This document shows positions 33,678 to 42,544 of a stretch of DNA of 64,000 nucleotides, in pieces. The notes under the pieces are model-generated. The model did not search any database. It saw only the letters and a program-made list of their open reading frames with translations, and had not been told where the DNA came from. This DNA is from Photobacterium swingsii (lineage in GTDB: Bacteria > Pseudomonadota > Gammaproteobacteria > Enterobacterales > Vibrionaceae). The stretch spans positions 1,674,001 through 1,738,000 of the forward strand of contig NZ_AP024853.1 of NCBI RefSeq assembly GCF_024346715.1, written 5' to 3'. The number at the start of each line of letters is the position of its first letter. The first letter of the stretch is position 1. A program made the translations under genes and the position numbers.

Positions 33678-34031
33678 TCAGTTCAATTTGCGATTAGCAT
33701 GAATGGCACTTGTGCGATACATTCTAATAATCAATACGCCCCCCATAACCCCGAGCACGTTAGCGCAAAAATCTGCGATTGAAGCAATACGTCCCGTACT
33801 GGATGCTTGTAACACTTCGAGTATGCCACCATAAATGATAATGCCGATACAGAGCACGATAGCCCATTGTCGATTTCGAGTGCAAAAATAAGCGAGCAGC
33901 GTAAAGACACTATATGCTGCAAAGTGCTCAATTTTGTCATGATAGGCAAAAGTGAGGTGTAGAAGCTCTATTTGTGTCAGTGACAATAAGCTAATTAACA
34001 CGCCATATAATAGGAAAATTAATTTACGCAT
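33678..34031 (-). CDS. VanZ-like membrane protein
   Basis: 117 residues with three or four hydrophobic helices. The motifs YHDKIEHFAAYSVFTLLAY and a later ILEVLQASSTGRIASIADFC are the VanZ-family pattern (the DK-x-xHF and E-LQ-x-R-x-x-x-x-DxxAN positions). It is an inner-membrane protein. The family's biochemical role is unclear outside glycopeptide resistance, so no resistance role is implied. Confidence 0.85.
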   Translation of the reverse strand: MRKLIFLLYGVLISLLSLTQIELLHLTFAYHDKIEHFAAYSVFTLLAYFCTRNRQWAIVLCIGIIIYGGILEVLQASSTGRIASIADFCANVLGVMGGVLIIRMYRTSAIHANRKLN

Positions 34032-34072
34032 TGGCTCTTTTTCATTCAGTGCTGGCTAAACCTCTACGTAGT

Positions 34073-34091
34073 CCATGTATTTAGTACATGG
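34073..34091. repeat. Inverted repeat upstream of the VanZ-like gene
   Basis: CCATGTA (34073-34079) / TACATGG (34085-34091) with spacer TTTAG. It is 42 bp before the VanZ-like start, so it may be an operator or leader hairpin. Confidence 0.45.
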
Positions 34092-34258
34092 CAACCTAAG
34101 GATTAACGCGATTATTTGGTTTGTTGTTTAAGCGTAGTGAGCTTGTGCTGTCTTATTTTTGAAGGCATGAGACGAGAGGAACAGATAAAATCACATGTGC
34201 GAGGGCTGGCATGGTGTTAAGATGCGTGCACTTGCACATTGAGTAATTTGAGGAAGAT

Positions 34259-34465
34259 ATGCATAACCTGACACTGTTATCACCTGCAGAAAAGAACCGC
34301 ATTGAACTAGACAAACAGGCAGCATACATAGTGTGGCAGCTAAAAAATGCAAAAGCGGGTTATGAGGCGATCACAACACAAGCGGAAAGCATTGCTGATG
34401 ACGATGATCGTGATTTCTTTAATCATGCTATAACGAAATATAAAATAAAAATGGGCGTGCAATAG
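34259..34465 (+). CDS. Small DUF3283-like protein
   Basis: 68 residues: MHNLTLLSPAEKNRIELDKQ then YIVWQLKNAKAGYEAI, ending KYKIKMGVQ. This matches my recollection of the DUF3283 family of short cytosolic Vibrionaceae proteins. There is a clear GAGGAAGAT just upstream of ATG 34259. It is all-helical, with an acidic DDDD stretch. Function unknown. Confidence 0.72.
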   Translation: MHNLTLLSPAEKNRIELDKQAAYIVWQLKNAKAGYEAITTQAESIADDDDRDFFNHAITKYKIKMGVQ

Positions 34466-34676
34466 GTAAGATTAAATACTGTAACTGAACGTGTTTACTA
34501 TTAAAAAACGATCATAGAATGTAGGAAAGTGTTAGCAAATATAACCCGTTAAAAATAGTGATTGTTGAATATGAGTGTTTTGAATAAATAAGTTTCTTAA
34601 ACCTGTTGTTCATCATGTTTTCGTATAAAACATATCGTAAAATATACTTTATGCTGAATAAGTACAAAGGATATAA

Positions 34677-34925
34677 ATGACACTTTCTATTGAATGGTTC
34701 AATCAATCTGAAGCGCGAAAATTGCGCTGGGATACTGCCGGACTATCTCTTTGTGATGTTGAGCAAGCTCTCCAGCACTATGGTTCTGATGACTTTCCTA
34801 TTGCGCTAGAAATGGCGGAATACCTGTTTGGGTGTTGGAGTGCGAGACGTATTGCAATGCTGCCTATTAAAACGCGTGATACGTTATTTGATATTTGGGA
34901 TAAACACCTAGCCAAAACATTATAA
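34677..34925 (+). CDS. Hypothetical protein, 82 residues
   Basis: Unrecognised. It starts at ATG 34677 after AAAGGATATAA. Composition is soluble and helical (LSLCDVEQALQHYGSDDFPI, FGCWSARRIAMLPIKTRDTL), with no signal peptide. It is followed at once by a perfect stem AAGCCGCA / TGCGGCTT (34924-34943), which supports it as a real transcription unit. Confidence 0.6.
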   Translation: MTLSIEWFNQSEARKLRWDTAGLSLCDVEQALQHYGSDDFPIALEMAEYLFGCWSARRIAMLPIKTRDTLFDIWDKHLAKTL

Positions 34926-34943
34926 GCCGCAATGATGCGGCTT
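34924..34943 (+). terminator. Hairpin at the stop of the 82-residue gene
   Basis: 8-bp perfect stem AAGCCGCA / TGCGGCTT, loop ATGA, overlapping the stop codon. The tail AAGTCTCC has no T-run, so it is a weak terminator or stability element. Confidence 0.55.
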
Positions 34944-34989
34944 AAGTCTCCTATGTATAGGTAAGCTGACAATATGGGGGGGAGAGAAC

Positions 34990-35301
34990 TTAATGTGGTG
35001 GCTTTTCCACGTATTCGTATCTTTCCCCTGATTTTTTGTAAAACACATTGTCGATAATGGCATAAGAAACTCCCGCAATAACGGCGAACGTTGCAATTTC
35101 TGGTAACGATGAGTGGTGAAAGTGCTGTTTACGTGGAGGTTGATGGACCACAATCACTTGATTCACATGGTGGTGCTTGTGCTTGTGCTTGTGTTTTTTA
35201 TGTTTAACCACGATAACATCATGGTGATGCTCTTTTTTTGCCCACGCCATAGTTGGGGCTAAAAACGTCACAGCTAATAGACATGAAAGTAGTTGTTTCA
35301 T
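34990..35301 (-). CDS. His/Lys-rich exported protein
   Basis: 103 residues from minus-strand ATG 35301; an upstream start at 35337 would bury the signal peptide. A signal peptide runs to about residue 21 (APTMAWA-KKE). The mature protein begins with a strikingly His/Lys-rich block (EHHHDVIVVKHKKHKHKHKH), then VNQVIVVHQPP, another His cluster (QHFHHS), a hydrophobic segment (IATFAVIAGVSYAII) and a polar end. Clustered histidines suggest binding of Zn, Cu or Ni in the periplasm. Family not recognised. The block is encoded partly by a hexanucleotide repeat. Confidence 0.65.
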   Translation of the reverse strand: MKQLLSCLLAVTFLAPTMAWAKKEHHHDVIVVKHKKHKHKHKHHHVNQVIVVHQPPRKQHFHHSSLPEIATFAVIAGVSYAIIDNVFYKKSGERYEYVEKPPH

Positions 35302-35768
35302 AAATGCCTGTTTATTCACTATTGATAATACACACAATAAACTGCCGTGAGGGGAATGTTGTCATGTGGATGTCAGTGTCTTGGTATTAATGCATGATAA
35401 ATGTCGCTAACTTCTCGCAAAATAATGTTATTTTTCCAACTTCCTCTATCAACCTATAATCATGCTTATAGGTTTCCCTCTTTTTGTTTGGTGTGCTTTA
35501 TTTCACTCAATTTTGATGCTAAGTCATTGAATACGAATTAATATGTCAAAAGTACGGGTTAGGCGAAAATATGGGTCACAAATGACAGTTTATTGAAAGA
35601 GGGCAAGGGGGTTTTTGGTACAAGAACAACAATTAAATCCTTTTTGGATGTTGCCTTGGCGCGATTTTGTGCACTTACTTCACGATACAGCCTTTATGTC
35701 ATTTGATTGTTGACTAAGCCCGCTAACACCATGATGATGGCGATCAAATAACCAATTTCTACCCCATT
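35302..35768. other. Gene-free stretch upstream of the TPR-GGDEF gene
   Basis: About 465 bp between divergent genes, A+T rich, with no credible gene or clear operator. The promoters of both flanking genes should be here. Confidence 0.4.
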
Positions 35769-37733
35769 ATGTATCATCTGCAACTACCTTCTTTATTTTC
35801 TATTTTACGCGTAAGTGGATTAGTCCTTTCACTTTGCCTTGGTTGTGTACAGCCAGTGCAAGGAAAGCCGAGTGATTTCATCTACACGAAAGGAGTGAAG
35901 CAAGATAGTCGTCTAGCGGCTGCTTACATTCAGTCTTTACGAGACCCCGAGCAAGCCTACAGTTTGATTAAGCAGTTTAAAGCTGGCAAGTCAGGCGAGC
36001 CAATGACAGATTGGGAACGTGTATATTATGTCTTGACCATGTCACGCCTTGAGGCATACACGCTCACGGATGAAGCACCAATAGATATTATTTCTGAGTT
36101 GGAAGTATTGGCTAAGAAACTGAAGCAGCCGTGGATTAGAGGTGAGGCGTTATTGCACCGTGCTATTCTAGCAAAAGAGACAGCACAGTATGACGATGGA
36201 CTCGCTTACTTGGACGAAGTGCTCATTATTGCGAAGCAAACCGGGTTCAAAAACATGACGGCGCGTGCACTAAAGTGGCAGGCTAACATTTGGTTTTATC
36301 AATCCAAATATGATCAGGTTTTGTCGAATTACCTTAAAGCATTAGCTTATTTTGAAGAGCAGCAAGATTACGCTCAAGTGGCTTTGGTATTGTCGAATAT
36401 TGGTAATATATATGAAGAGCTTGAACAATGGTCGTTAGCGAAAAAATATAATGAAAAGGCATTTGAAACCTACAATCTTAATAATATAAAAAATGATTAT
36501 ACGGCCGCGTTACTTAATATTCATGCGGGGATAGTGGCAAATTACTATAATAAGGGAAGTGAAGAAGCTGGTTATATCCGTAAAGCAATTAAACATGCTT
36601 CAAAAACAGGATCAAGCTATGTTCAGTTAGTAACGCTGACGAATTACACATCAGTGCTACTTGATGAAAATAAACTTGAAGCCTCACTTAGAATGTCACA
36701 AGAGTGCTTACAACTCGCTGATAATATTAAAGATAAACTAGGACGGGCATTCTGTTATGAATCAAAGTCTTTAGCGTACTTTGAGCTCAAAGAGCTGAAT
36801 AAAGCGATCAGTACAGCCTTGGTTGCCATTGATATTTATAAAGAGTATGGAAGCAACTCTCAGGTGATTAGGCTGTATAAGTTGCTATCAGAAATTTATA
36901 GCACAAATGGCAACTATAAAGTGTCATTAGAGTATTTTCAGCGTTATGTAAATGATAAAGAAAGCCATTACTTGAGTCAAAAGCGAGAAGAGATTCGCTC
37001 ACTTCAGACACAGTACATCACCCAACAAAAAGAGCACCAAATTGCGTTGTTACGAGCTGAGAGCCAGCTGAAGTCATCACAGATCGAGTCGCAGCACTCT
37101 CGTGAAATAATTTTACTGTTGAGTATTTTATTAGGCATTGCCATTCTGGCATTACTGTATCGCCGTAATAGTCACTTATCAAAAGACAATGTTGAACTGG
37201 CTCAATCTAACGTGTCATTAACAGAGCAATCGTTTCAAGACCCTCTGACAGGTATGTACAATCGCCGTTATATTCAGCAGTGGATCACAGGTCAAATTAA
37301 AGGTGATGTGCCCAAAGCAAGCCGATATATTGTTGCCTTGCTTGATATCGATTATTTCAAACAGATTAATGACCTTCATGGTCATGATATTGGTGATCGA
37401 GTATTACAAGAATTAGCCACTCGTCTCCAGCAAAGTTGCCGAGGCAATGATAAAGTAGCCCGATGGGGAGGGGAGGAGTTTGTTGCTATTTTCTCTGTCA
37501 GTGAAAGCTCAAAAGCCCACGAGTTATTGGAACGTATTCGTCGTTCGGTGCAGTTAGAAAATGTCACTATTGAAGACAAAATGCTGGCTGTAACCGTTTC
37601 AATAGGTGGCGTTGAAGTTGAATCCAAAGATAAGCTTGCTGAGCGCTGGCAAGAATGGCTCGTAAAAGCGGATAGTGCATTGTATCAAGTGAAGGAAAAT
37701 GGTCGTAATGGTGTTAAGGTTGAAGCTAGCTGA
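35769..37733 (+). CDS. TPR-sensor diguanylate cyclase
   Basis: 654 residues. An N-terminal signal sequence (to about residue 32) and a hydrophobic segment near 444-463 (IILLLSILLGIAILALLYRR) place a region of about 400 residues in the periplasm. It is built of TPR helices (for example VALVLSNIGNIYEELEQWSL). The C-terminal GGDEF domain has the substrate motif WGGEEFVAIF near 567 and an upstream RxxD I-site (RGND), so it should be an active, product-inhibited c-di-GMP synthase. No ribosome site stands out before ATG 35769. Periplasmic TPRs suggest sensing of peptides or envelope proteins. Confidence 0.92.
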   Translation: MYHLQLPSLFSILRVSGLVLSLCLGCVQPVQGKPSDFIYTKGVKQDSRLAAAYIQSLRDPEQAYSLIKQFKAGKSGEPMTDWERVYYVLTMSRLEAYTLTDEAPIDIISELEVLAKKLKQPWIRGEALLHRAILAKETAQYDDGLAYLDEVLIIAKQTGFKNMTARALKWQANIWFYQSKYDQVLSNYLKALAYFEEQQDYAQVALVLSNIGNIYEELEQWSLAKKYNEKAFETYNLNNIKNDYTAALLNIHAGIVANYYNKGSEEAGYIRKAIKHASKTGSSYVQLVTLTNYTSVLLDENKLEASLRMSQECLQLADNIKDKLGRAFCYESKSLAYFELKELNKAISTALVAIDIYKEYGSNSQVIRLYKLLSEIYSTNGNYKVSLEYFQRYVNDKESHYLSQKREEIRSLQTQYITQQKEHQIALLRAESQLKSSQIESQHSREIILLLSILLGIAILALLYRRNSHLSKDNVELAQSNVSLTEQSFQDPLTGMYNRRYIQQWITGQIKGDVPKASRYIVALLDIDYFKQINDLHGHDIGDRVLQELATRLQQSCRGNDKVARWGGEEFVAIFSVSESSKAHELLERIRRSVQLENVTIEDKMLAVTVSIGGVEVESKDKLAERWQEWLVKADSALYQVKENGRNGVKVEAS

Positions 37734-37757
37734 TCGTTTTACTGGTTATTGAGTAAT

Positions 37758-37783
37758 AAAAAAGAGAGACCTGAGTCTCTCTT
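37758..37783. terminator. Terminator between the TPR-GGDEF gene and the GltS-like gene
   Basis: Perfect 9-bp stem AAGAGAGAC / GTCTCTCTT, loop CTGA. The A-run on its left gives T residues for the minus-strand gene. Confidence 0.88.
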
Positions 37784-37805
37784 GAGTAAACTAATAGTTG
37801 CTCGC

Positions 37806-39143
37806 TTACTGTGTTGCAAGCACTTTGTTTCTTTGGAATACAAATCGCCAAATAAATAAAACAAAAGTAATGTAAGCGAGGCCAATTGCTAATGCATGCC
37901 AGTGATAACCCGAATACATAGCCAGTGGCATTAACGAGATAATAAAGATATCCGTGATTGAACCTGGTACATAAGCGATAGCATAGTCGTCTAATACTTT
38001 GCTCTTCATTTCTGGATCAACAATACGCAGTAATGCGATCCCCATGGCAACGGTACCGGTTAGCCATCCCCAAGAAAAAATACCTTTCTCGAACCAGTTA
38101 TCACCCATGATACGAGGGGCAACCCAGAAGATAAGGAACAGAGTAAAGAGTACACCGCCTGTTGCAAGCACAGCCATAGGCATTATGTACTGGACTAAGA
38201 CTGTGACTTTAATTGCGGAGATGCCAAAGACAATTAGGTAATCCGTACTAATACCTGATGCATGGTTAAATGCGCCATCGCAGAGGTACTGTGATGCACC
38301 TGTACGTTGGGCAACCATACGAACAAACATACCGCCCAAGAAACCTGTTACGAAGGTTGGGATTTGGACTTTGTCATGGAACGACGATAGAAAATCAGCA
38401 GAAGCATAAGAGAACGCTGTTACCACAACAACTAACGCGGCATGAATCGCAAAGGAATCAACAGACAAGGAAGACATGGTTGATTTCATTGCCCAGCGCT
38501 GATCATTTTCTTGGATCAAGCCTTTGCGTTCATGTTGGTTCATATTGGCAAACGTGCTAAATGTCTTGATTAAGCCAAGTTTTAGCGCAATTTGTAAAAT
38601 AAGCATACCAACGGCAATGGAAATGAAAATTCCCGCTGTCGCAAATGTCAGGCTCAGAGTGAAAGCGTCTTCCCAGCCCAAGTTAGTGAAAATGTCACCA
38701 ACAACAGCAGATGTACCGTGTCCCCCCATAAAGCCAGCAGACATAGGAATGCCAAACGCTGGGTTTAAATCGGTAAACACAAAGCTCGCTAAGAACAAAC
38801 CGAACATAGCAGCAAATAGCCACTGAGAAACAGATGCTATTTGGTTGAAGGCCCACATACTACCGGCACGTTTGGCCACAATAGATGGTGAGGGAACATC
38901 GGTTGCAAGACCGAGAGCAGAAAACAATGCTGCGGTTAGTAAGCCTGCGTTACTGGCAAATGTATCGCTCCAAGGTAGCAGGTCAAGGCCTGCAGAGCCA
39001 AGTGCTAAACCTAAAATACCTGCGATTACCGCAGAAGGTAGGTACATACGTTGCAACAAAGTGATATGCACACGTAAAACCTTACCCAGAATCAACAGTC
39101 CGCCTGCAATCGCAAGATCAGATAGCATTAATCCGTTAGGCAT
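37806..39143 (-). CDS. GltS-like sodium/glutamate-type symporter
   Basis: About 445 residues from minus-strand ATG 39143, which has TAGGAG just before it; a longer reading to 39221 has no ribosome site. It has 11-12 hydrophobic helices. The conserved GltS-type loop GGHGTSAVVGDIFTNLGW is present, as is a second repeat with VTGFLGGMFVRMVAQ. It is longer than E. coli GltS (about 400 residues) and diverged, so the substrate may be another dicarboxylate or amino acid. Confidence 0.83.
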   Translation of the reverse strand: MPNGLMLSDLAIAGGLLILGKVLRVHITLLQRMYLPSAVIAGILGLALGSAGLDLLPWSDTFASNAGLLTAALFSALGLATDVPSPSIVAKRAGSMWAFNQIASVSQWLFAAMFGLFLASFVFTDLNPAFGIPMSAGFMGGHGTSAVVGDIFTNLGWEDAFTLSLTFATAGIFISIAVGMLILQIALKLGLIKTFSTFANMNQHERKGLIQENDQRWAMKSTMSSLSVDSFAIHAALVVVVTAFSYASADFLSSFHDKVQIPTFVTGFLGGMFVRMVAQRTGASQYLCDGAFNHASGISTDYLIVFGISAIKVTVLVQYIMPMAVLATGGVLFTLFLIFWVAPRIMGDNWFEKGIFSWGWLTGTVAMGIALLRIVDPEMKSKVLDDYAIAYVPGSITDIFIISLMPLAMYSGYHWHALAIGLAYITFVLFIWRFVFQRNKVLATQ

Positions 39144-39869
39144 AAAAACTCCTATCGTATAAAGAACGCAAAGCCGCAATAGCGGCGAGAATGCATGGCA
39201 ATAAATGACATGCACAAACACGTATTATTGAATGTGTTGGTGATTACGGGCGTATCCTGCCGATCAGCCAACTGAGTGGCAGAATCTTGCTGATCCTGCT
39301 GAGAGTCGGTATGAAAATACCTAAATTGATATGTGAGCGTGATGAGATTCCGGTCCTCATCAGATATTCGACCAAGTGTTGTTGTCGTATTGAGTAAATG
39401 CTCAATCTACTCTGTGCGCGGATACTAATAAAAAAGTGATAGAAAATCAAACAAGATTGATGGTGTTGATGAGTGATTTTTATGGTGATGAGGTGAGTAA
39501 GGTGGCCAGAGGCTTGTTTGTCATACTTTTTATATTGTAAGTCTTTATGCTAGTAGCACTTTTTGTATTTAATTCTAAATTTGGGGGTTTATTGTCAGCG
39601 GGTAAAAAAATGCATTTAAATTTAGCATAACTTTCTAGCGAAATAGGGGTAGGCTAAAGTTTGCTCATAAATACTTGGTAAGCCCCAATTGCCAATATGG
39701 CCTCCCGATAAACTTTGTTCAGGTTTGGCGTATAGCGGTTAATAACCCCAAGAATGAATAGGTGTTTTATCGAGGCTGACGACATAAAGATCGATGAAAA
39801 GGCAAAATGTCACTGTTTATAAAGGCGAGTGAGCAACACAGGGATCGTTAATTATGAAAAGGAAAGCGA
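39144..39869. other. Long gene-free region between the GltS-like and MFS genes
   Basis: About 725 bp between divergent genes. The part next to the GltS-like gene contains inverted repeats that would lie in its 5' leader: TGATGAG / CTCATCA (39340-39362) and TTGAG / CTCAA (39390-39405). These could be leader hairpins or operators. The remainder is A+T rich and shows no gene. Confidence 0.4.
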
Positions 39870-41204
39870 ATGCCATCACCTACAAACGTATCATCAGCAC
39901 GCTCAACACCACCTGATGGAAAGGCCATTGAACGTCATAAAACAGCCATTACTGATGATGACGCCTTATTGAAATGGTCCCGACTGTCTCATTTTACGCC
40001 AACAGTATGGACAGTGCTGATTGGTACCTTAATGGCACGGACAAGTTACTTCATGGCTTGGCCCTTTTTGATTGTTATTCTTTATAAAGACTTTCAAGCT
40101 GACGCAATTACAGTGGGCGGTATGCTTGCATCTTCTGCTGTTGTTGGTGTATTTGCTGGGCTGTATTCAGGTTTTCTATCCGACAAATTTGGTCGCAAGT
40201 GGGTCATGATCAGCGGGTGTATGGTTGCCGCATTGTGTTATGCCGGGATTGGCTTCGCAAACGCGTTATGGCAATTCTTTGTGTTGATCATGTGCTGTGG
40301 GTTAATGCGACCTATGATCGAAGCGCCAGCAAAAGCGGTGATCAGCGATAACCTCAGTAATGTTAAAGACCGCGAATTGGCGATGAATGTGAGGTATTTC
40401 ATTATCAATTTAGGCGGTGCGATAGGACCATTAATTGGCATTACATTAGCGCTAAAGCAGCCACAAGTGCTGTTTGTGATAACTGGAGGTATATACGTGT
40501 TATTTAGCCTCTTGTATTGGAATTGCTTCCGTTTATATCCAGAAGTGAAGCAACAAGGTGCTTCTGAAGTCACGCATTTTGGCCGAACCTTACGGGTGGT
40601 TTTAAAAGATAGGCTGTTTATTAAGTTACTGATTGCCAATATCATCATGATGTTTGTTTATGGTCAGTATGAATCGTCCATACCACAAATCATTGTGCGC
40701 TCTGGTTTAGATAATGCAGCGTTTTTTGTGAGCGCGTTGGTGATGGTTAACACCTGCACTATCATTTTATTTCAGTTCCCTATCTTACGGTTATTACAGC
40801 GGTTTCCATTATTTACACGTAGTCAAATAGGCATGGGCTTGATGGCTTTATCGCAAGTTGGTTTTTTGATGGTTCCTGTTGATTGGCCTATGGGGTGGTT
40901 GATCGCTTGTTTCGTTTTAAGCCTTGGGGAAGTGATTGCTTTTCCAACATTGAATGTACAAATCGACAAGTTAGCGCCAGCTCACCTTCGTGGAAGCTAT
41001 TTCGGTGCCGCGGCTATTTACTCTCTTGGCTTTGCTTTCGCACCCTTATTGGGCGGTGTGATTATTCAGATGTATGGTGCGAGTGAGCTCTTCTTTTTAT
41101 GTTTAGGCGCGTGTGCCGTGATGATGGTGCTATACAGCGCAGTGAGTCGGCATGAGCGGCAAAAAACATTGGCGGAAACGCAGCAAGTCGCATCTGAGTG
41201 TTAA
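39870..41204 (+). CDS. Major facilitator superfamily transporter
   Basis: 444 residues with 12 predicted helices after a hydrophilic N-terminus of about 45 residues. The loop 2-3 motif GFLSDKFGRKWVMISG is the MFS signature. The second half has NVQIDKLAPAHLRGSYFGAA before helix 11. It resembles the drug-efflux (MdtH-like) branch, but substrate is unknown. GAAAAGGAAAGCGA precedes ATG 39870. It is monocistronic with a terminator. Confidence 0.92.
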   Translation: MPSPTNVSSARSTPPDGKAIERHKTAITDDDALLKWSRLSHFTPTVWTVLIGTLMARTSYFMAWPFLIVILYKDFQADAITVGGMLASSAVVGVFAGLYSGFLSDKFGRKWVMISGCMVAALCYAGIGFANALWQFFVLIMCCGLMRPMIEAPAKAVISDNLSNVKDRELAMNVRYFIINLGGAIGPLIGITLALKQPQVLFVITGGIYVLFSLLYWNCFRLYPEVKQQGASEVTHFGRTLRVVLKDRLFIKLLIANIIMMFVYGQYESSIPQIIVRSGLDNAAFFVSALVMVNTCTIILFQFPILRLLQRFPLFTRSQIGMGLMALSQVGFLMVPVDWPMGWLIACFVLSLGEVIAFPTLNVQIDKLAPAHLRGSYFGAAAIYSLGFAFAPLLGGVIIQMYGASELFFLCLGACAVMMVLYSAVSRHERQKTLAETQQVASEC

Positions 41205-41217
41205 TATTATAGGAAGG

Positions 41218-41259
41218 TAGCCCTACCAATGAACAAGAATTCGTTGTAGGGCTATTTTA
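41218..41259 (+). terminator. Terminator of the MFS gene
   Basis: Arms TAGCCCTAC (41218-41226) / GTAGGGCTA (41246-41254), 19-nt loop, then TTTTAT. Confidence 0.8.
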
Positions 41260-41296
41260 TGTCTGGCAATGAGACGTTATTGTTTTGGTGAGTGGT

Positions 41297-42322
41297 TCAC
41301 TTTGTTGCTTGTTGCTCTGCTCGCCAAGTGAGTAGTGGCAGCTTACTGGCTTGAACGGCAAGTTTACCGCTGTCGTTGAACAGTACGAGTGCCGTATCTT
41401 GCTGTTGGTATGGCATCAGGTTGAGTTCTACAGCGTAGTTGATACTGGAATTTTGCAATTTGCAGATATCAAGGAATGACTGCTTTGTAGCGTTATTTGG
41501 TTTGTTAAATACTGAATCGGCAGGCAGGCTGCTTTCATCCAACTCAAGCCCTATCAGTAAGGTTTTGTGTGTGATTTTGCTCGGTAAAGCACCTGTCACA
41601 AAATGGCTTAGGTTAGTGTGTTTTTGTGCTTCAACAAGCTCCGTATTAAAGAAAGGAGCACTGTTATTTGTAACTACAGCGATACAAGCTTTTAGCTCAT
41701 CACTTTGAACATTATTGTGAGTCAATCGGTTGATGACCGCAACTTTCCCTGCTTTATCCCAATCCTCTTTATCAACAAAAATGCGGAACATGCTCTCTTG
41801 ATAGCCGAACTTATTGTTATCAGGATCCGTTGCTGTTGGTGCGAAGAAGTAATGTGCTTTGGCATCGCGGTAGTGTTGGTACTTGACCGTATCTGTCCGT
41901 TGGCTTGCATCTGCTGTGTAAGACAAAGTAATGCCAACTTCTTGTGTATTCGTACCGTAGCTTTGTAGAGCAAACTGATGACCGTTTACTTTTGTTGCCG
42001 CCGTTTCTTGGCGCAAATTGTAGTGACGGAAGATTGCAGATGAGTCGTTTTCAATTGAAATGCGGGCTGGTGATGTCGGCGAAATATCGGTACGTTCATT
42101 CACAAAGCTAAAACGAAAAGGGGTGTAACCATCAAGGATTGGGGCCGCTTTGTCATTTGCTATACCTGTCGCGAGGCTAAACGCCCCTTTTTTAATTTGA
42201 GGCTTTATTGGTGGGGGCGGTTTTGTGCCTGTACCTGAATTGTTACTGTCGCTACTGCCTCCACCACAACCAGAGAGCATGCTTGCTAAAACGATTGATG
42301 TCACTAGATACTTTACTTTCAT
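41297..42322 (-). CDS. Predicted lipoprotein of unknown function
   Basis: 341 residues. It has a lipoprotein signal with lipobox LSGC (lipidated Cys about residue 19), followed by a Gly/Ser/Asn linker and a Pro run (PPPPIKP). The mature domain is beta-rich (GAFSLATGIANDKAAPILDG, EVGITLSYTADAS) with a few cysteines near the end. I do not recognise the family. Ser at the position after Cys+1 glycines does not show an inner-membrane Asp signal, so it probably goes to the outer membrane. Confidence 0.8.
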   Translation of the reverse strand: MKVKYLVTSIVLASMLSGCGGGSSDSNNSGTGTKPPPPIKPQIKKGAFSLATGIANDKAAPILDGYTPFRFSFVNERTDISPTSPARISIENDSSAIFRHYNLRQETAATKVNGHQFALQSYGTNTQEVGITLSYTADASQRTDTVKYQHYRDAKAHYFFAPTATDPDNNKFGYQESMFRIFVDKEDWDKAGKVAVINRLTHNNVQSDELKACIAVVTNNSAPFFNTELVEAQKHTNLSHFVTGALPSKITHKTLLIGLELDESSLPADSVFNKPNNATKQSFLDICKLQNSSINYAVELNLMPYQQQDTALVLFNDSGKLAVQASKLPLLTWRAEQQATK

Positions 42323-42486
42323 TGGTTAAATCTCGTAATAATTATGGGCATAGTTTAATTTGAACGATGTTTTTTATCAATGCTTTTGGTCTGTACCTTT
42401 GCTTAGTTGATATTTTGCTGCTGAAAATACCGAGTGAGATTTAATGATTTCAAGGTGATGCGGTAGGAAAGTTTTCTTTTATATGT

Positions 42487-42513
42487 AAAAAAGCCCGCTG
42501 TAAAAGCGGGCTT
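42487..42513 (-). terminator. Terminator of the BCCT transporter gene
   Basis: Perfect 9-bp stem AAGCCCGCT / AGCGGGCTT, loop GTAAA. The A-run to its left supplies the T tail on the minus strand. Confidence 0.9.
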
Positions 42514-42544
42514 AAGATGTCATGCGTTAGTGTATAGAGGGTGC

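Noticed and set aside
33678..34031. Glycopeptide (vancomycin) resistance gene
   Set aside because: VanZ-like proteins are widespread membrane proteins; no other van gene is present.
38270..39162. Series of plus-strand ORFs opposite the GltS-like gene
   Set aside because: All are antisense to a clear membrane-transporter gene and show no coherent motif or start signals.
39244..39450. 68-codon minus-strand ORF upstream of the GltS-like gene
   Set aside because: No ribosome site, low-complexity Arg/Ser composition, and it lies over leader inverted repeats; treated as non-coding.
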